Shown here one piece after another: positions 54,829 through 63,504 of a stretch of 64,000 nucleotides of DNA. The stretch's first letter is position 1, and each line of letters begins with the position of its first letter. The translations under genes and the position numbers were made by a program. This stretch comes from Serratia marcescens (lineage in GTDB: Bacteria > Pseudomonadota > Gammaproteobacteria > Enterobacterales > Enterobacteriaceae): positions 4,278,001-4,342,000 of the forward strand of contig NZ_JARVZZ010000001.1 in the NCBI RefSeq assembly GCF_029846115.1. Direction: 5' to 3'. The notes beneath the pieces were generated by a model. That model had not been told where the DNA came from and did no database searches. It worked only from the letters and a program-made list of their open reading frames with translations.

Positions 54829-55161
<333 letters not shown>

Positions 55162-55306
55162 TTAGTAATACACAGATTCATTTGCTTACGGCCACATGGC
55201 ACCAAGATACAGGTTTGTGGCGGTCCGGCACAACAGTGATTGCCTTATCTTACCCACTTTGCCCCGGTGGCCAAAACCCAAAGCGCCGCCTTCATGATCT
55301 GACCCC

Positions 55307-56374
55307 TTATTCGCGCCCGGCGGCGGTGCAGACCTGGAGCAGATCCCCCAGCTCTTCCAGCTGCTGCGCCAGCTCCATGCTGAGCCAGACATAGCCGTAA
55401 ATCGGCGCTTCGCCGTGCTGGCCGAGGCTCACCTCCTGCATCAGCGTTTTCAGCTCGCCGGCGATCTCCGCCAGCTGCCCCGCCGCCGCCTGCCGCTGCG
55501 CCTGCGGCCCTTCGCGCATCAGCACCGCCAGCGATTCCAGCGAGCTCAGCGTCAGCAGCTGGGTGCTGCGCAGCGTGCGGGCGTTCAACATGATGAAGTG
55601 CGTTTCGCGCGAGGCCCAGTAGGCGTCGGCCATCAGCTCCAGCGTGCACACCAGATTGCGGCTGAGGGTTTGCACCGCCTCGAACACCGCTTTGGGGATG
55701 CGGGTTTCCTTGCTGGCGGGCACGATCAGGCTGCGTAGCTTCACCACCTGATTCAACAGATCCTTGAGCTGCGGCTCCAGCCGCGGCCGCTCAATGACGT
55801 TCGGTGAAAAATACGCGCCGTAGAGGCGGGCGGCGGTTTGCAGGCAGTCCGCCATCTGCATGCGCCACAGAATATAGGCGCGTTGTGGGTAAATGCTGGT
55901 GAACAGCAGCGCCAGCAGCGAGCCGAAGATCACGTCGCCGCTACGCCACAGCGCGGTATGCATGTCGCCGGCGCCCGCGCCGCACACCACCGCCAGCGTG
56001 ATCCCCACCAGCAGCGCCATATACGGCCGTTTGCCGAGCGTCAGGTAACCGCAGACGAACATCACCACGCCGCACCAAACCAGCATCAGCGGCAGCGAAT
56101 AGAGTTCCAGATACAGGGCGATCAGGCCGGACGCGGCGCCGAATACCGTGCCGGCAATGCGTTGCAGCGCCCGCTGCAGCACGTTGCCCCAAAACGAGAT
56201 CGGCCCCATCACCACCACCAGGGTGATCAGCGGCCAGGTGCCTTCGGGCACCGCCAGCAAGCGGATCAGCAGAAAGGTCAGAATAAACGCCAGCCCGATG
56301 CGCACGCCGTGAACGATGCGATAGTGGCGATAGGTCAGCAATTCAAGTGAAGAGATTTTTCGATCGAGGCGCAC
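55307..56374 (-). CDS. yeeA: YeeA-type FUSC-family inner membrane protein
   Basis: Membrane protein of 355 residues close to E. coli YeeA. It opens with ELLTYRHYRIVHGVRIGLAF, has a cluster of N-terminal hydrophobic helices with GPISFWGNVLQRALQRIAGT, and a long soluble C-terminal half with IVPASKETRIPKAVFEAVQT. GTG 56374 has GGAGG at the right distance and fits the family N-terminus. The FUSC fold suggests aromatic or amphipathic compound efflux, but YeeA itself is uncharacterised. Confidence 0.88.
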   Translation of the reverse strand: MRLDRKISSLELLTYRHYRIVHGVRIGLAFILTFLLIRLLAVPEGTWPLITLVVVMGPISFWGNVLQRALQRIAGTVFGAASGLIALYLELYSLPLMLVWCGVVMFVCGYLTLGKRPYMALLVGITLAVVCGAGAGDMHTALWRSGDVIFGSLLALLFTSIYPQRAYILWRMQMADCLQTAARLYGAYFSPNVIERPRLEPQLKDLLNQVVKLRSLIVPASKETRIPKAVFEAVQTLSRNLVCTLELMADAYWASRETHFIMLNARTLRSTQLLTLSSLESLAVLMREGPQAQRQAAAGQLAEIAGELKTLMQEVSLGQHGEAPIYGYVWLSMELAQQLEELGDLLQVCTAAGRE

Positions 56375-56468
56375 GCTGCCTCCGATAAAGACCAGCCAGG
56401 CCGCTATTTTAGCGGAGGAAGCCCGGCAAGGAAAAGGCGAATGAGGCGTCCCCCATTCGCGGTCAGGC

Positions 56469-57236
56469 TCAGGCGGCGTACTTGTCGACCAGCGCGCGCA
56501 GAACGGCGGCGGTTTCGACATCCATCACGCCGTCATACTTCTGCTGGCGGAAGTGCAGCTGGAACGCCCGCACCAGCTGGCGATAGCCTTCTGCGGTGTT
56601 CGCCGCAGAGGTGTCGTAGCCGTATTGGGCGAACAGTTTCAGCAGCTCGGCCTGTGCCGGCAGCCCCTGGCGGCAGTATTCCTGCTGGCGCTGCTGCTTG
56701 GTGGCTTCGTCATACCAGGCGCCGACGCCGGCCTGATACAGCTGCTGCCACGGGAACTGCGGGCCCGGATCGCTCTTGCGGCCCGGCGCGATGTCGGAGT
56801 GCGCCACCACGTTCACCGGCGAGATGTCTGGGTAACGCTGCAGGATGTTCTGCGCCAGCTGGGTAACCGCCTCGATCTGCTGCGGGTTGAACGGCGGGAA
56901 GGTGATGTTTTCCCCGTCGCCGCTCGCCAGGTTGACGATCTCGATGCCGATCGAGGTGTCGTTGATATTGCTGCGGGTGCCCCACTGGCTGGTGCCGGCA
57001 TGCCAGGCGCGCTCGTTCTCGTCCACCAGGTTAAAAATGCGCACGCCGCTGAAGCCGGCGGCCTGGTAGGTGGCCTCGGTCGGATCCGGCACCAGATAGT
57101 GCGCGCTGACCGATTTTCCGGTCAACGACGTCACCGAGTCGGCGAAGTTTTGCGCCGTGTAGTGCAGCACCAGAAAGCGCACGCGGTGGCCGAAGCTGGC
57201 GACCGATCGGTAGCTATTGTAATCAATCTTGTACAT
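56469..57236 (-). CDS. AmpD-type N-acetylmuramoyl-L-alanine amidase, cytoplasmic
   Basis: Zinc amidase of 255 residues. The Amidase_2 core shows FLVLHYTAQNFADSV (first zinc histidine), SAHYLVPDPTEATYQ, IGIEIVN, and VVAHSDIAPGRKSDPGPQFP (second histidine and aspartate). A C-terminal peptidoglycan-binding-like helical domain follows (DGVMDVETAAVLRALV). There is no signal peptide or lipobox, unlike E. coli AmiD, so it acts in the cytoplasm or is released by lysis. The start at 57236 has GAGGGA upstream. It is divergent from a self-cleaving repressor that shares its operators. Confidence 0.88.
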   Translation of the reverse strand: MYKIDYNSYRSVASFGHRVRFLVLHYTAQNFADSVTSLTGKSVSAHYLVPDPTEATYQAAGFSGVRIFNLVDENERAWHAGTSQWGTRSNINDTSIGIEIVNLASGDGENITFPPFNPQQIEAVTQLAQNILQRYPDISPVNVVAHSDIAPGRKSDPGPQFPWQQLYQAGVGAWYDEATKQQRQQEYCRQGLPAQAELLKLFAQYGYDTSAANTAEGYRQLVRAFQLHFRQQKYDGVMDVETAAVLRALVDKYAA

Positions 57237-57328
57237 CGTAAAGTCCCTCTCTCGTTTGATTTCACTGAGCGGCCTCTCATCATGACAGGCCACTCCGCAC
57301 AGGTGAACCTTTGGCTCACCCTTTTTGT

Positions 57329-57394
57329 TTTAGCTAATTGCTAAATTATGCGCAAGCGTTTTTTAGCAAAACCGTTATTTACCTTTTTGCTAAA
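57329..57394. promoter_or_regulatory. Operators of the LexA/CI-like repressor
   Basis: Two related dyads lie in the divergent region. TTTAGC-taatt-GCTAAA covers 57329-57345. TTTAGCAAAA (57362-57371) is mirrored by TTTTGCTAAA (57385-57394) across 13 bases. All half-sites share TTTAGC. They lie between the amidase gene and the repressor gene and should control both. Confidence 0.65.
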
Positions 57395-57412
57395 GAGTGC
57401 GATCATTGCACG

Positions 57413-58159
57413 ATGGAAACTAAAGAAATCAGGCGCAACAATCTGCGCGAATTGATGGCCCGCTACGCCCGGCAAGGCGTCAACCAGAATGAGTTCGCCA
57501 CGCTGGTTGAGTCTTCCGCGCCGACGCTGAGCCAAATCATCGGGGAGAAATCCTCCCGCAATCTTGGCGACAATCTGGCCAGGCGGATCGAGGCCAGGCT
57601 GAATTTGCCCAAGGGCTGGTTCGACGTGTTTCATGAAAAGCAGCTGGTGCGCCCGTTTGACAACGTGGCGGCGGAGTCGGACTTCCAGCCCGCCCGTTTG
57701 AAACCGGTGGTATGGGAAGATACCGAACAAGACAAGGAAGAGTTTGTGGAGATCCCGCTGCTGGATATTGATTTTTCCGCCGGCGACGGCTGCTACGAAA
57801 TCGTCGATCGCGAGGAGTTTTCGCTGATTTTCCGCCGTTACTATCTGCACAAGATGGGGGTGGCGGTCAACGCCGCGCGCATTATCCGCATCTCCGGCTC
57901 CAGCATGGAACCGCGTCTGCAGGACGGCGACGTGGTCGGCATCAACACCGACGACACGCGCATCCGCGAAGGCAAGACTTATGCCATCCGCCACGGCAAT
58001 TTGCTGCGGGTGAAGGTGCTGATCGAGCAGCCGGACGGCGGCGTCGTCATCCGCTCCCTCAACCGGGAAGAGTACCAGGACGAACACCTAAGCTATCAGC
58101 AGCGCAAGGAGCAACTGGTGGTGCTCGGCCGCGTCTTCTGGTCCTCTTCGTCCTGGTAA
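57413..58159 (+). CDS. XRE/S24 self-cleaving repressor (LexA/CI type)
   Basis: Regulator of 248 residues. The N-terminal helix-turn-helix is visible in NQNEFATLVESSAPTLSQII, and the C-terminal peptidase S24 domain has Ser164 in ISGSSMEPRLQDGDVV and Lys201 in LLRVKVL as the catalytic dyad. A candidate cleavage bond Ala123-Gly124 lies in DFSAGDG, as in LexA and phage CI. DNA damage may therefore inactivate it. ATG 57413 follows the operator region. It probably represses itself and the divergent amidase gene. It could descend from a prophage repressor. Confidence 0.88.
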   Translation: METKEIRRNNLRELMARYARQGVNQNEFATLVESSAPTLSQIIGEKSSRNLGDNLARRIEARLNLPKGWFDVFHEKQLVRPFDNVAAESDFQPARLKPVVWEDTEQDKEEFVEIPLLDIDFSAGDGCYEIVDREEFSLIFRRYYLHKMGVAVNAARIIRISGSSMEPRLQDGDVVGINTDDTRIREGKTYAIRHGNLLRVKVLIEQPDGGVVIRSLNREEYQDEHLSYQQRKEQLVVLGRVFWSSSSW

Positions 58160-58195
58160 CGGACAATAATCTCGGGCGCCCGCTGCGCCCGGCGG

Positions 58196-59305
58196 TTATT
58201 TGAAGTCCACCACCATCTGCTGCTGGATAGACAGCCCGCGGGTCGACTGCACGCAGCCGGCAATGTAGTCGGTGAAGCGCGGCGGTTTCGGCATGCCCAG
58301 CTTGAGGATCTTCTCGTTGCTGAAACGCACGTTGAGCATGGCGAACGATCCGTACAGGCGCATCGCTTTCAGCATCAGCCGCTCGTTGCACGGGCCGAAA
58401 ATGTCTTTCAGCTGGCGGCGCATTTTCACCAGCGCGTCATACGTCACCTGCGCATACTCATCGCCCACCGGCGCCTTTTCCAGCGCCGCCGCCATGGCGT
58501 TGTCGATCTCGGCAAAGCTGACGCTGCTCTCCACGCCGGCGGAGATGTGATACACGTCGTTCTCCAGCGTTTCGCTGTTCATCAGCATCACCAACGCATC
58601 CGCGCAGTAGTCCGCCGGGATCACGTCGATATTGTCCTCCAACGAGCACATGAATTTGCGCAGCATCAGCGCCATGCCAAACACCCAGAAAATGCTGCTG
58701 GAAGGCTGGCAGCCCAGGCGGGTGTGCCCCACCACGATCGACGGGCGAGCGATGGTCAGCGGCAGTTGCGGGCAGCGTTGGCGCATCAGCTGTTCGATGG
58801 TGGATTTGGAACGCGTATATTCCACCAGATGCTCGGCGTCTTCCTCAAACTCGCCGCTCTCCGCCACCAGCGAACCCGGCTCCGGTGAACAGGACATGGC
58901 GGTACCGACGTGCAGGAAACGTTTTAGTCCCGGCACCTGCGCCATTTTTTCGGCAAAGGCCAAAGTGCCTTCTACGTTTACCTTCCAAATGAGCGGGTTA
59001 TTACCAAATGAAGCAACGGCCGCACAGTTAATAACGTGCGTGACATTGTTAATACGTGCGTCAGTTAAAAAGTTGGCCGGCTCGGAAAGGTCGCCCAACA
59101 ATATATTTTCTATCGTAATTTTAGACAGCAGGTTCGCGTCGATATTAAACTTTTCCATATTCGCACGAATACGGGCCAGCCCTTGCTGTGCATCGTCGGC
59201 ACGCACCAGCAAAAGATAATTAACAGACTGATTTTCAATCAATAATTTTTCGAGAACCGCACCACCAAGAAAGCCGGTAGCGCCGGTCAACAGTAGCGTT
59301 TTCAT
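58196..59305 (-). CDS. Extended SDR, thioester-reductase/acyl-CoA-reductase-like
   Basis: Protein of 369 residues. Rossmann motif LLTGATGFLGGAVLEKLL at the N-terminus, VINCAAVASFG, and the active-site YTRSKSTIEQ give a NAD_binding_4-type extended short-chain dehydrogenase, the fold of thioester reductases and fatty acyl-CoA reductases. No carrier domain is attached, so it works on a free thioester or a non-thioester substrate. The GGGTGA element before ATG 59305 is a weak ribosome binding site. It stands alone and is convergent with the repressor gene. A short GC-rich hairpin lies between the two at 58173-58191. Confidence 0.82.
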   Translation of the reverse strand: MKTLLLTGATGFLGGAVLEKLLIENQSVNYLLLVRADDAQQGLARIRANMEKFNIDANLLSKITIENILLGDLSEPANFLTDARINNVTHVINCAAVASFGNNPLIWKVNVEGTLAFAEKMAQVPGLKRFLHVGTAMSCSPEPGSLVAESGEFEEDAEHLVEYTRSKSTIEQLMRQRCPQLPLTIARPSIVVGHTRLGCQPSSSIFWVFGMALMLRKFMCSLEDNIDVIPADYCADALVMLMNSETLENDVYHISAGVESSVSFAEIDNAMAAALEKAPVGDEYAQVTYDALVKMRRQLKDIFGPCNERLMLKAMRLYGSFAMLNVRFSNEKILKLGMPKPPRFTDYIAGCVQSTRGLSIQQQMVVDFK

Positions 59306-59563
59306 AATTGTCACCCACATTGGTATTGAATGTGGAAGATTGTATCTGCGGATATTTAAACAAATATTAAATAGATTTACGGCGCCCTCACTCATTTTTC
59401 TTAATATTATCTTAAGGAATCTTTTGAAACATCCATCGTGGCTTTAGTAACAAAAGAACCGCATAGATTCCATGATTAATCTCCGCCGTTTAAATACCAT
59501 TGATGTAGCGCCTGATTTAATTTAACGGTCAATGTTATTTCTCTTCTCGTCCGTGGAGGACTT
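59306..59563. other. Divergent AT-rich gap
   Basis: About 260 AT-rich bases between divergent genes, containing both promoters. No distinct operator recognised. Confidence 0.4.
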
Positions 59564-59770
59564 ATGACCTATAACCAAAAAATCTGGTTGGGGGTTTTAC
59601 TGCTGTGCACCCTGTTTTGGGGGGCGGTGATAAGCGGCGCCTGTTCGCTGTATAACCGGGCGGATCGCCTCAATGCGCACCAGGCGCAGAGCGAGTTCGC
59701 CGCGCGCCACAGTCAGGCCCCCCGCTCGCAGCAAAGCGCTCAGGCGTCCATCGCCCCCCGGAATGGGTAG
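59564..59770 (+). CDS. Small single-span membrane protein, unknown
   Basis: Protein of 68 residues with one N-terminal hydrophobic helix (IWLGVLLLCTLFWGAVISGA) and a polar, Gln/Ala/Ser-rich tail. It has a strong GGAGG site before ATG. No family recognised. The tail composition (QAQSEFAARHSQAPRSQQSA) suggests a flexible periplasmic or cytoplasmic extension. It precedes a HolE-like gene by 54 bases. Confidence 0.6.
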   Translation: MTYNQKIWLGVLLLCTLFWGAVISGACSLYNRADRLNAHQAQSEFAARHSQAPRSQQSAQASIAPRNG

Positions 59771-59824
59771 GGACAAGACCCGCTAACGATCCTATTATAC
59801 CCTAAGGTTAACAGGGAGATAACG

Positions 59825-60013
59825 ATGGCTCGAAAGCTGGATAGCTTACCGCAGGCACAACGCGAGAAAATAGAAACCGATTTGCTGGCCATCAGCGTGA
59901 TCTACAACGAGCGCTACGGCATCGCCTCGACCCAGGCGGAAACAGAACGACAGATCCCCGACCACCTGCTCCCCTACTTTCACCAGCGGCTGGATTACTA
60001 TCGCCGTGCGTAA
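59825..60013 (+). CDS. HolE-like (DNA polymerase III theta-subunit-like) protein
   Basis: Protein of 62 residues that follows the HolE pattern: a helix KLDSLPQAQREKIETDLLA, then YNERYGI, and then IPDHLLPYFHQRLDYYRR, matching the YxERY and PEHLxxYFxxRL positions of theta. It lacks the C-terminal tail of E. coli HolE (76 residues). Theta stabilises the epsilon proofreading exonuclease, and the phage P1 Hot protein is a short theta homologue. The gene sits just before sbcB, another 3'-5' exonuclease of the same fold class as epsilon. GGGAGA lies before the ATG. Confidence 0.72.
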   Translation: MARKLDSLPQAQREKIETDLLAISVIYNERYGIASTQAETERQIPDHLLPYFHQRLDYYRRA

Positions 60014-60103
60014 TTGCGCGCATTTCGCTAACCGCCGCTTGGCATCGCTCCCCACGCCGTTACAATAGGGGCATATTGTATCCGCCACTGAAGAGACGCG
60101 ATT

Positions 60104-61531
60104 TTGAGCAGCAAGGCAACGGCCACATTTTACATTCACGATTACGAGACCTTCGGCAAGAGCCCGTCGCTGGACCGCCCGGCGCAGTTCGCCGGCGTGC
60201 GCACCGATATGGATTTCAACATTATCGAAGAGCCGCTGGTCATCTACTGCGCCCCCGCCGACGACTACCTGCCGGAACCCGAGGCGGTGATGATCACCGG
60301 CATCACGCCGCAGGTGGCGCGCGCCAAAGGCGTTAACGAGGCCGAGTTCACCCGCCAAATCCATCAGGCCTTCAGCGTGGCCGGCACCTGCATTCTCGGT
60401 TACAACAACATCCGCTTCGATGACGAAGTGAGCCGCAATATCTTCTATCGCAACTTCTACGATCCCTATGCCTACAGCTGGCAAAACGGCAACTCACGTT
60501 GGGATCTGCTGGATGTGATGCGCGCCTGCTACGCCCTGCGCCCGGACGGCATCGTCTGGCCTGAAAACGAAGACGGTTTCCCCAGTTTCCGCCTCGAACA
60601 CCTCACGCGCGCCAACGGCGTCGAACACACGCAGGCTCACGACGCGATGTCGGACGTTTACGCCACCATCGCCATGGCCAAGCTGGTCAAGCAGGCGCAG
60701 CCGCGGCTGTTCGATTTCCTGCTGCAGCACCGCAACAAGCACAAGCTGAACGCCCTGATCGACGTCGCCGACATGACGCCGCTGGTGCACGTCTCCGGCA
60801 TGTTCGGCGCGGCGCGCGGCAACACCAGTTGGGTGTCGCCGTTGGCCTGGCACCCGGACAACAAGAACGCGGTGATCATGTGCGATCTCGCCGGCGACAT
60901 GACGCCGTTGCTGACGCTGAGCGCCGATCAACTGCGTGAACGGCTGTACACCCGCCGCGACGATCTGGCGCCGGATCAGGCGCCGGTGCCGATCAAGCTG
61001 GTGCACATCAACAAATGCCCGGTGCTGGCGCCGGCCAAAACCCTGCTGCCGGAGAACGCCGAGCGGCTGGGCATCGATCGCCAGGCCTGCCTGCAAAACC
61101 TGCAACTGCTGAAACAGCACCCGGAAGTGCGCGAGAAAGTGGTGGCGCTGTTCGCCGAAGCCGAGCCGTTCAAAGGCTCCAACGACGTCGACGCCCGGCT
61201 GTACGATGGCTTCTTCAGCGATGCCGACAAGGCGGCGATGAGGATTATCCAGCAGACCAAGCCGCAGAACCTGCCGGCGCTGGATCTGGCCTTCAGCGAC
61301 GGCCGCATGAAAGAGCTGCTGTTCCGTTTCCGCGCGCGCAACTACCCGAATACGCTGGACGACGCCGAGCAGCGCCGCTGGCTGCAACACCGCCAGGAAG
61401 CGCTGAGCGCGGAGCGCGTGCAGAGTTACCTGCTGCAGCTCGAATCGCTGTATAACCTGCACGAAGGCGACAAAGAGAAAACTGCCCTGCTGAAAGCGCT
61501 GTTCGATTACGGCAAAGAGTTGGTGGGGTAA
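60104..61531 (+). CDS. sbcB: Exodeoxyribonuclease I
   Basis: Protein of 475 residues, the length of E. coli ExoI, with the DEDD exonuclease motifs: FYIHDYETFGKSPSLDRPAQ near the start, LGYNNIRFDDEVSRNIFYRN, and HTQAHDAMSDVYATIAMAKL for the final aspartate. SH3-like and helical C-terminal domains follow. ExoI degrades single-stranded DNA 3' to 5' and trims recombination intermediates. The start TTG at 60104 matches the family N-terminus. It precedes plaP, as in E. coli order. Confidence 0.95.
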   Translation: MSSKATATFYIHDYETFGKSPSLDRPAQFAGVRTDMDFNIIEEPLVIYCAPADDYLPEPEAVMITGITPQVARAKGVNEAEFTRQIHQAFSVAGTCILGYNNIRFDDEVSRNIFYRNFYDPYAYSWQNGNSRWDLLDVMRACYALRPDGIVWPENEDGFPSFRLEHLTRANGVEHTQAHDAMSDVYATIAMAKLVKQAQPRLFDFLLQHRNKHKLNALIDVADMTPLVHVSGMFGAARGNTSWVSPLAWHPDNKNAVIMCDLAGDMTPLLTLSADQLRERLYTRRDDLAPDQAPVPIKLVHINKCPVLAPAKTLLPENAERLGIDRQACLQNLQLLKQHPEVREKVVALFAEAEPFKGSNDVDARLYDGFFSDADKAAMRIIQQTKPQNLPALDLAFSDGRMKELLFRFRARNYPNTLDDAEQRRWLQHRQEALSAERVQSYLLQLESLYNLHEGDKEKTALLKALFDYGKELVG

Positions 61532-61553
61532 AACCTGCTGCAAGCAGAAAAGG

Positions 61554-61579
61554 AAAAGGCCGCGAACGCGGCCTTTTTT
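61554..61579 (+). terminator. Intrinsic terminator after sbcB
   Basis: Stem AAAAGGCCGC / GCGGCCTTTT with a four-base loop and a T-run at 61574-61579. The A-rich left flank means it probably also ends the convergent plaP transcript. Confidence 0.92.
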
Positions 61580-61602
61580 GTGGCTGAGGAGACGTCTCGC
61601 GC

Positions 61603-62970
61603 TTAGGCGGCGTCTTCGCTCGCTTGCGGCACCGGCAGACGGAAGCTGCGGGTGACGAAGGCCAGGTAGATCAGGCCGACAGCCGCCCAGACCAGGCCCA
61701 GCGTCATCGAGCTGGCTTCCAGGTTGATCCACAGCGCGCCGACGGTCAGTGCGCCCATCACCGGCAGGATCAGGTAGTTAAACGTGTCCTTCACGGTGCG
61801 GTTCATCTTGTCGCGAATGTAGAACTGCGAAATCACCGACAGGTTGACGAAGGTGAAGGCCACCAGCGCACCGAAGTTGATCAGCGCGGTCGCGGTCACC
61901 AGGTCAAACGATACCGCGGACAGCGCGATGGCGCCAACCAGCAGCACGTTCAGCGCCGGAGTACGCCATTTCGGATGCACATAGCCGAAGAAGCGAGTCG
62001 GGAACACGCCGTCGCGGCCCATCACGTACATCAGACGCGAAACGCCCGCGTGCGCCGCCATGCCAGACGCCAATACCGTCACGCAGGAGAATACCAGGAT
62101 CACCGACTGGAAGAACTTGCCCGCCACGTACAGCATGATTTCAGGCTGCGATGCGTCAGGATCCTTGAAGCGCGAGATGTCCGGGAAGTACAGCTGCACG
62201 AAGTAAGACACCACGATAAAGATGATGCCGCCGATCAGCGCCGTCAGGAAGATAGCTTTCGGGATCACTTTTTCCGCGTCTTTGGTCTCTTCAGACAGCG
62301 AGCTGATGCCGTCGAAGCCCAGGAACGAGAAGCACAGGATGGTCGCGCCGGTAATCATCGGCACCACGTGAGCATTATCGGACCAGAACGGGCGGCTGCT
62401 GACCAGCGTACCGGCGCCTTCGCCGTGGTAAATACCGTTGATCACCAGGCCGAGGAACACGATCATGATCGCCACCTGCACCACCACGATGATGGAGTTC
62501 AGGTTAGCCACCAGCTTGATGCCGCGCAGGTTGAAAATCGTCATCAAGCCGACCAGCACCGCCACGAAGATCCAGGACGGGACGCCCGGGAAAATCGCTT
62601 CCAGGTAAATCTTGGCCAGCAAAATGTTGATCATCGGCATGAACAGGTAGTCCAGCAGCGATGACCAGCCCACCATAAAGCCGACGTGCGGGCTGATGGC
62701 TTTCTGGGCGTAAGTGTAGGCAGAACCGGCGGAAGGGAACTTCTTCACCAGCTTGCCGTAGCTCAGGGCGGTAAACAGGATCGCCAGCAGAGCGAAGGCG
62801 TACGCGGTCGCGACGTGACCATCGGTCAGGCCGGATACGATGCCGAAGGTATCGAAGATGGTCATTGGCTGCAGGTAAGCCAGGCCCATCATCACTACCG
62901 GAACCAAAGTCAGGGTTTTACGCAGCTGGGTGCGCTGAGCCGGAGCGGCGTTGAGGGTATTATCGGACAT
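61603..62970 (-). CDS. plaP: Putrescine importer PlaP (YeeF)
   Basis: APC-superfamily permease of 455 residues, closely similar to E. coli PlaP along its whole length ([80 protein letters not shown]). It imports putrescine with protons. Next on the same strand is a PuuA-type glutamine synthetase homologue, consistent with uptake followed by gamma-glutamylation. The gap between the two genes contains a terminator, so they are transcribed separately. Confidence 0.93.
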   Translation of the reverse strand: MSDNTLNAAPAQRTQLRKTLTLVPVVMMGLAYLQPMTIFDTFGIVSGLTDGHVATAYAFALLAILFTALSYGKLVKKFPSAGSAYTYAQKAISPHVGFMVGWSSLLDYLFMPMINILLAKIYLEAIFPGVPSWIFVAVLVGLMTIFNLRGIKLVANLNSIIVVVQVAIMIVFLGLVINGIYHGEGAGTLVSSRPFWSDNAHVVPMITGATILCFSFLGFDGISSLSEETKDAEKVIPKAIFLTALIGGIIFIVVSYFVQLYFPDISRFKDPDASQPEIMLYVAGKFFQSVILVFSCVTVLASGMAAHAGVSRLMYVMGRDGVFPTRFFGYVHPKWRTPALNVLLVGAIALSAVSFDLVTATALINFGALVAFTFVNLSVISQFYIRDKMNRTVKDTFNYLILPVMGALTVGALWINLEASSMTLGLVWAAVGLIYLAFVTRSFRLPVPQASEDAA

Positions 62971-63302
62971 TGTTCAGCCCCCCCTTACCTTGAGCCTTGC
63001 GGATGGCGGACACGCCAAGACTTAAGGTTGCGGGGAAACTTCGCAACGAGCGACTTAATTCTAAAAGAAGGGGATTGTAAGCTGGATAACGGGTCGAGGT
63101 AACCTCGGCTGCTCCATAGTCGCTGCGGCCACAGCGGAAACCGGCGGGCACCGGTGCTAAAGTGAAAAATTGCCCCATCTTTCTAATCCTCATGAGTCAC
63201 GACCATAAAGTTTTGTTTGATCGTGCACGAAACTATTTATCTATCCGGATCGGTGTCCGGCCTCGCTTGGTGTATGAAACGCTACGTTGGTAAAACTTAA
63301 TG
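62971..63302 (-). promoter_or_regulatory. Upstream region of plaP
   Basis: A region of about 330 bases with no gene, holding the plaP promoter and leader. No named regulator site is recognised. Confidence 0.4.
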
Positions 63303-63335
63303 CAAAAAAAATAACCGACGCTTTCAAAACGTCGG
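63303..63335 (-). terminator. Intrinsic terminator of the glutamine-synthetase-like gene
   Basis: Minus strand: stem CCGACG / CGTCGG with a 9-base loop and then TTATTTTTTTT. Two further hairpins lie between it and the stop codon: TCCGGAT/ATCCGGA at 63371-63390, and a CCGGTAG-type stem at 63437-63463. Confidence 0.85.
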
Positions 63336-63504
63336 CTATCTGCATTTGAGATATTTTGCACCAGAATGCCTCCGGATGACAAGATCCGGAAACCCTCAAA
63401 TACAAATTCTTTTTGTCGATCGAACGGAAAACCAGCCCGGTAGGCGAATTAATCCGCTACCGGCAGGCCGGTTGCCCGCACGTACTTCTTACTTATACGC
63501 CCAT

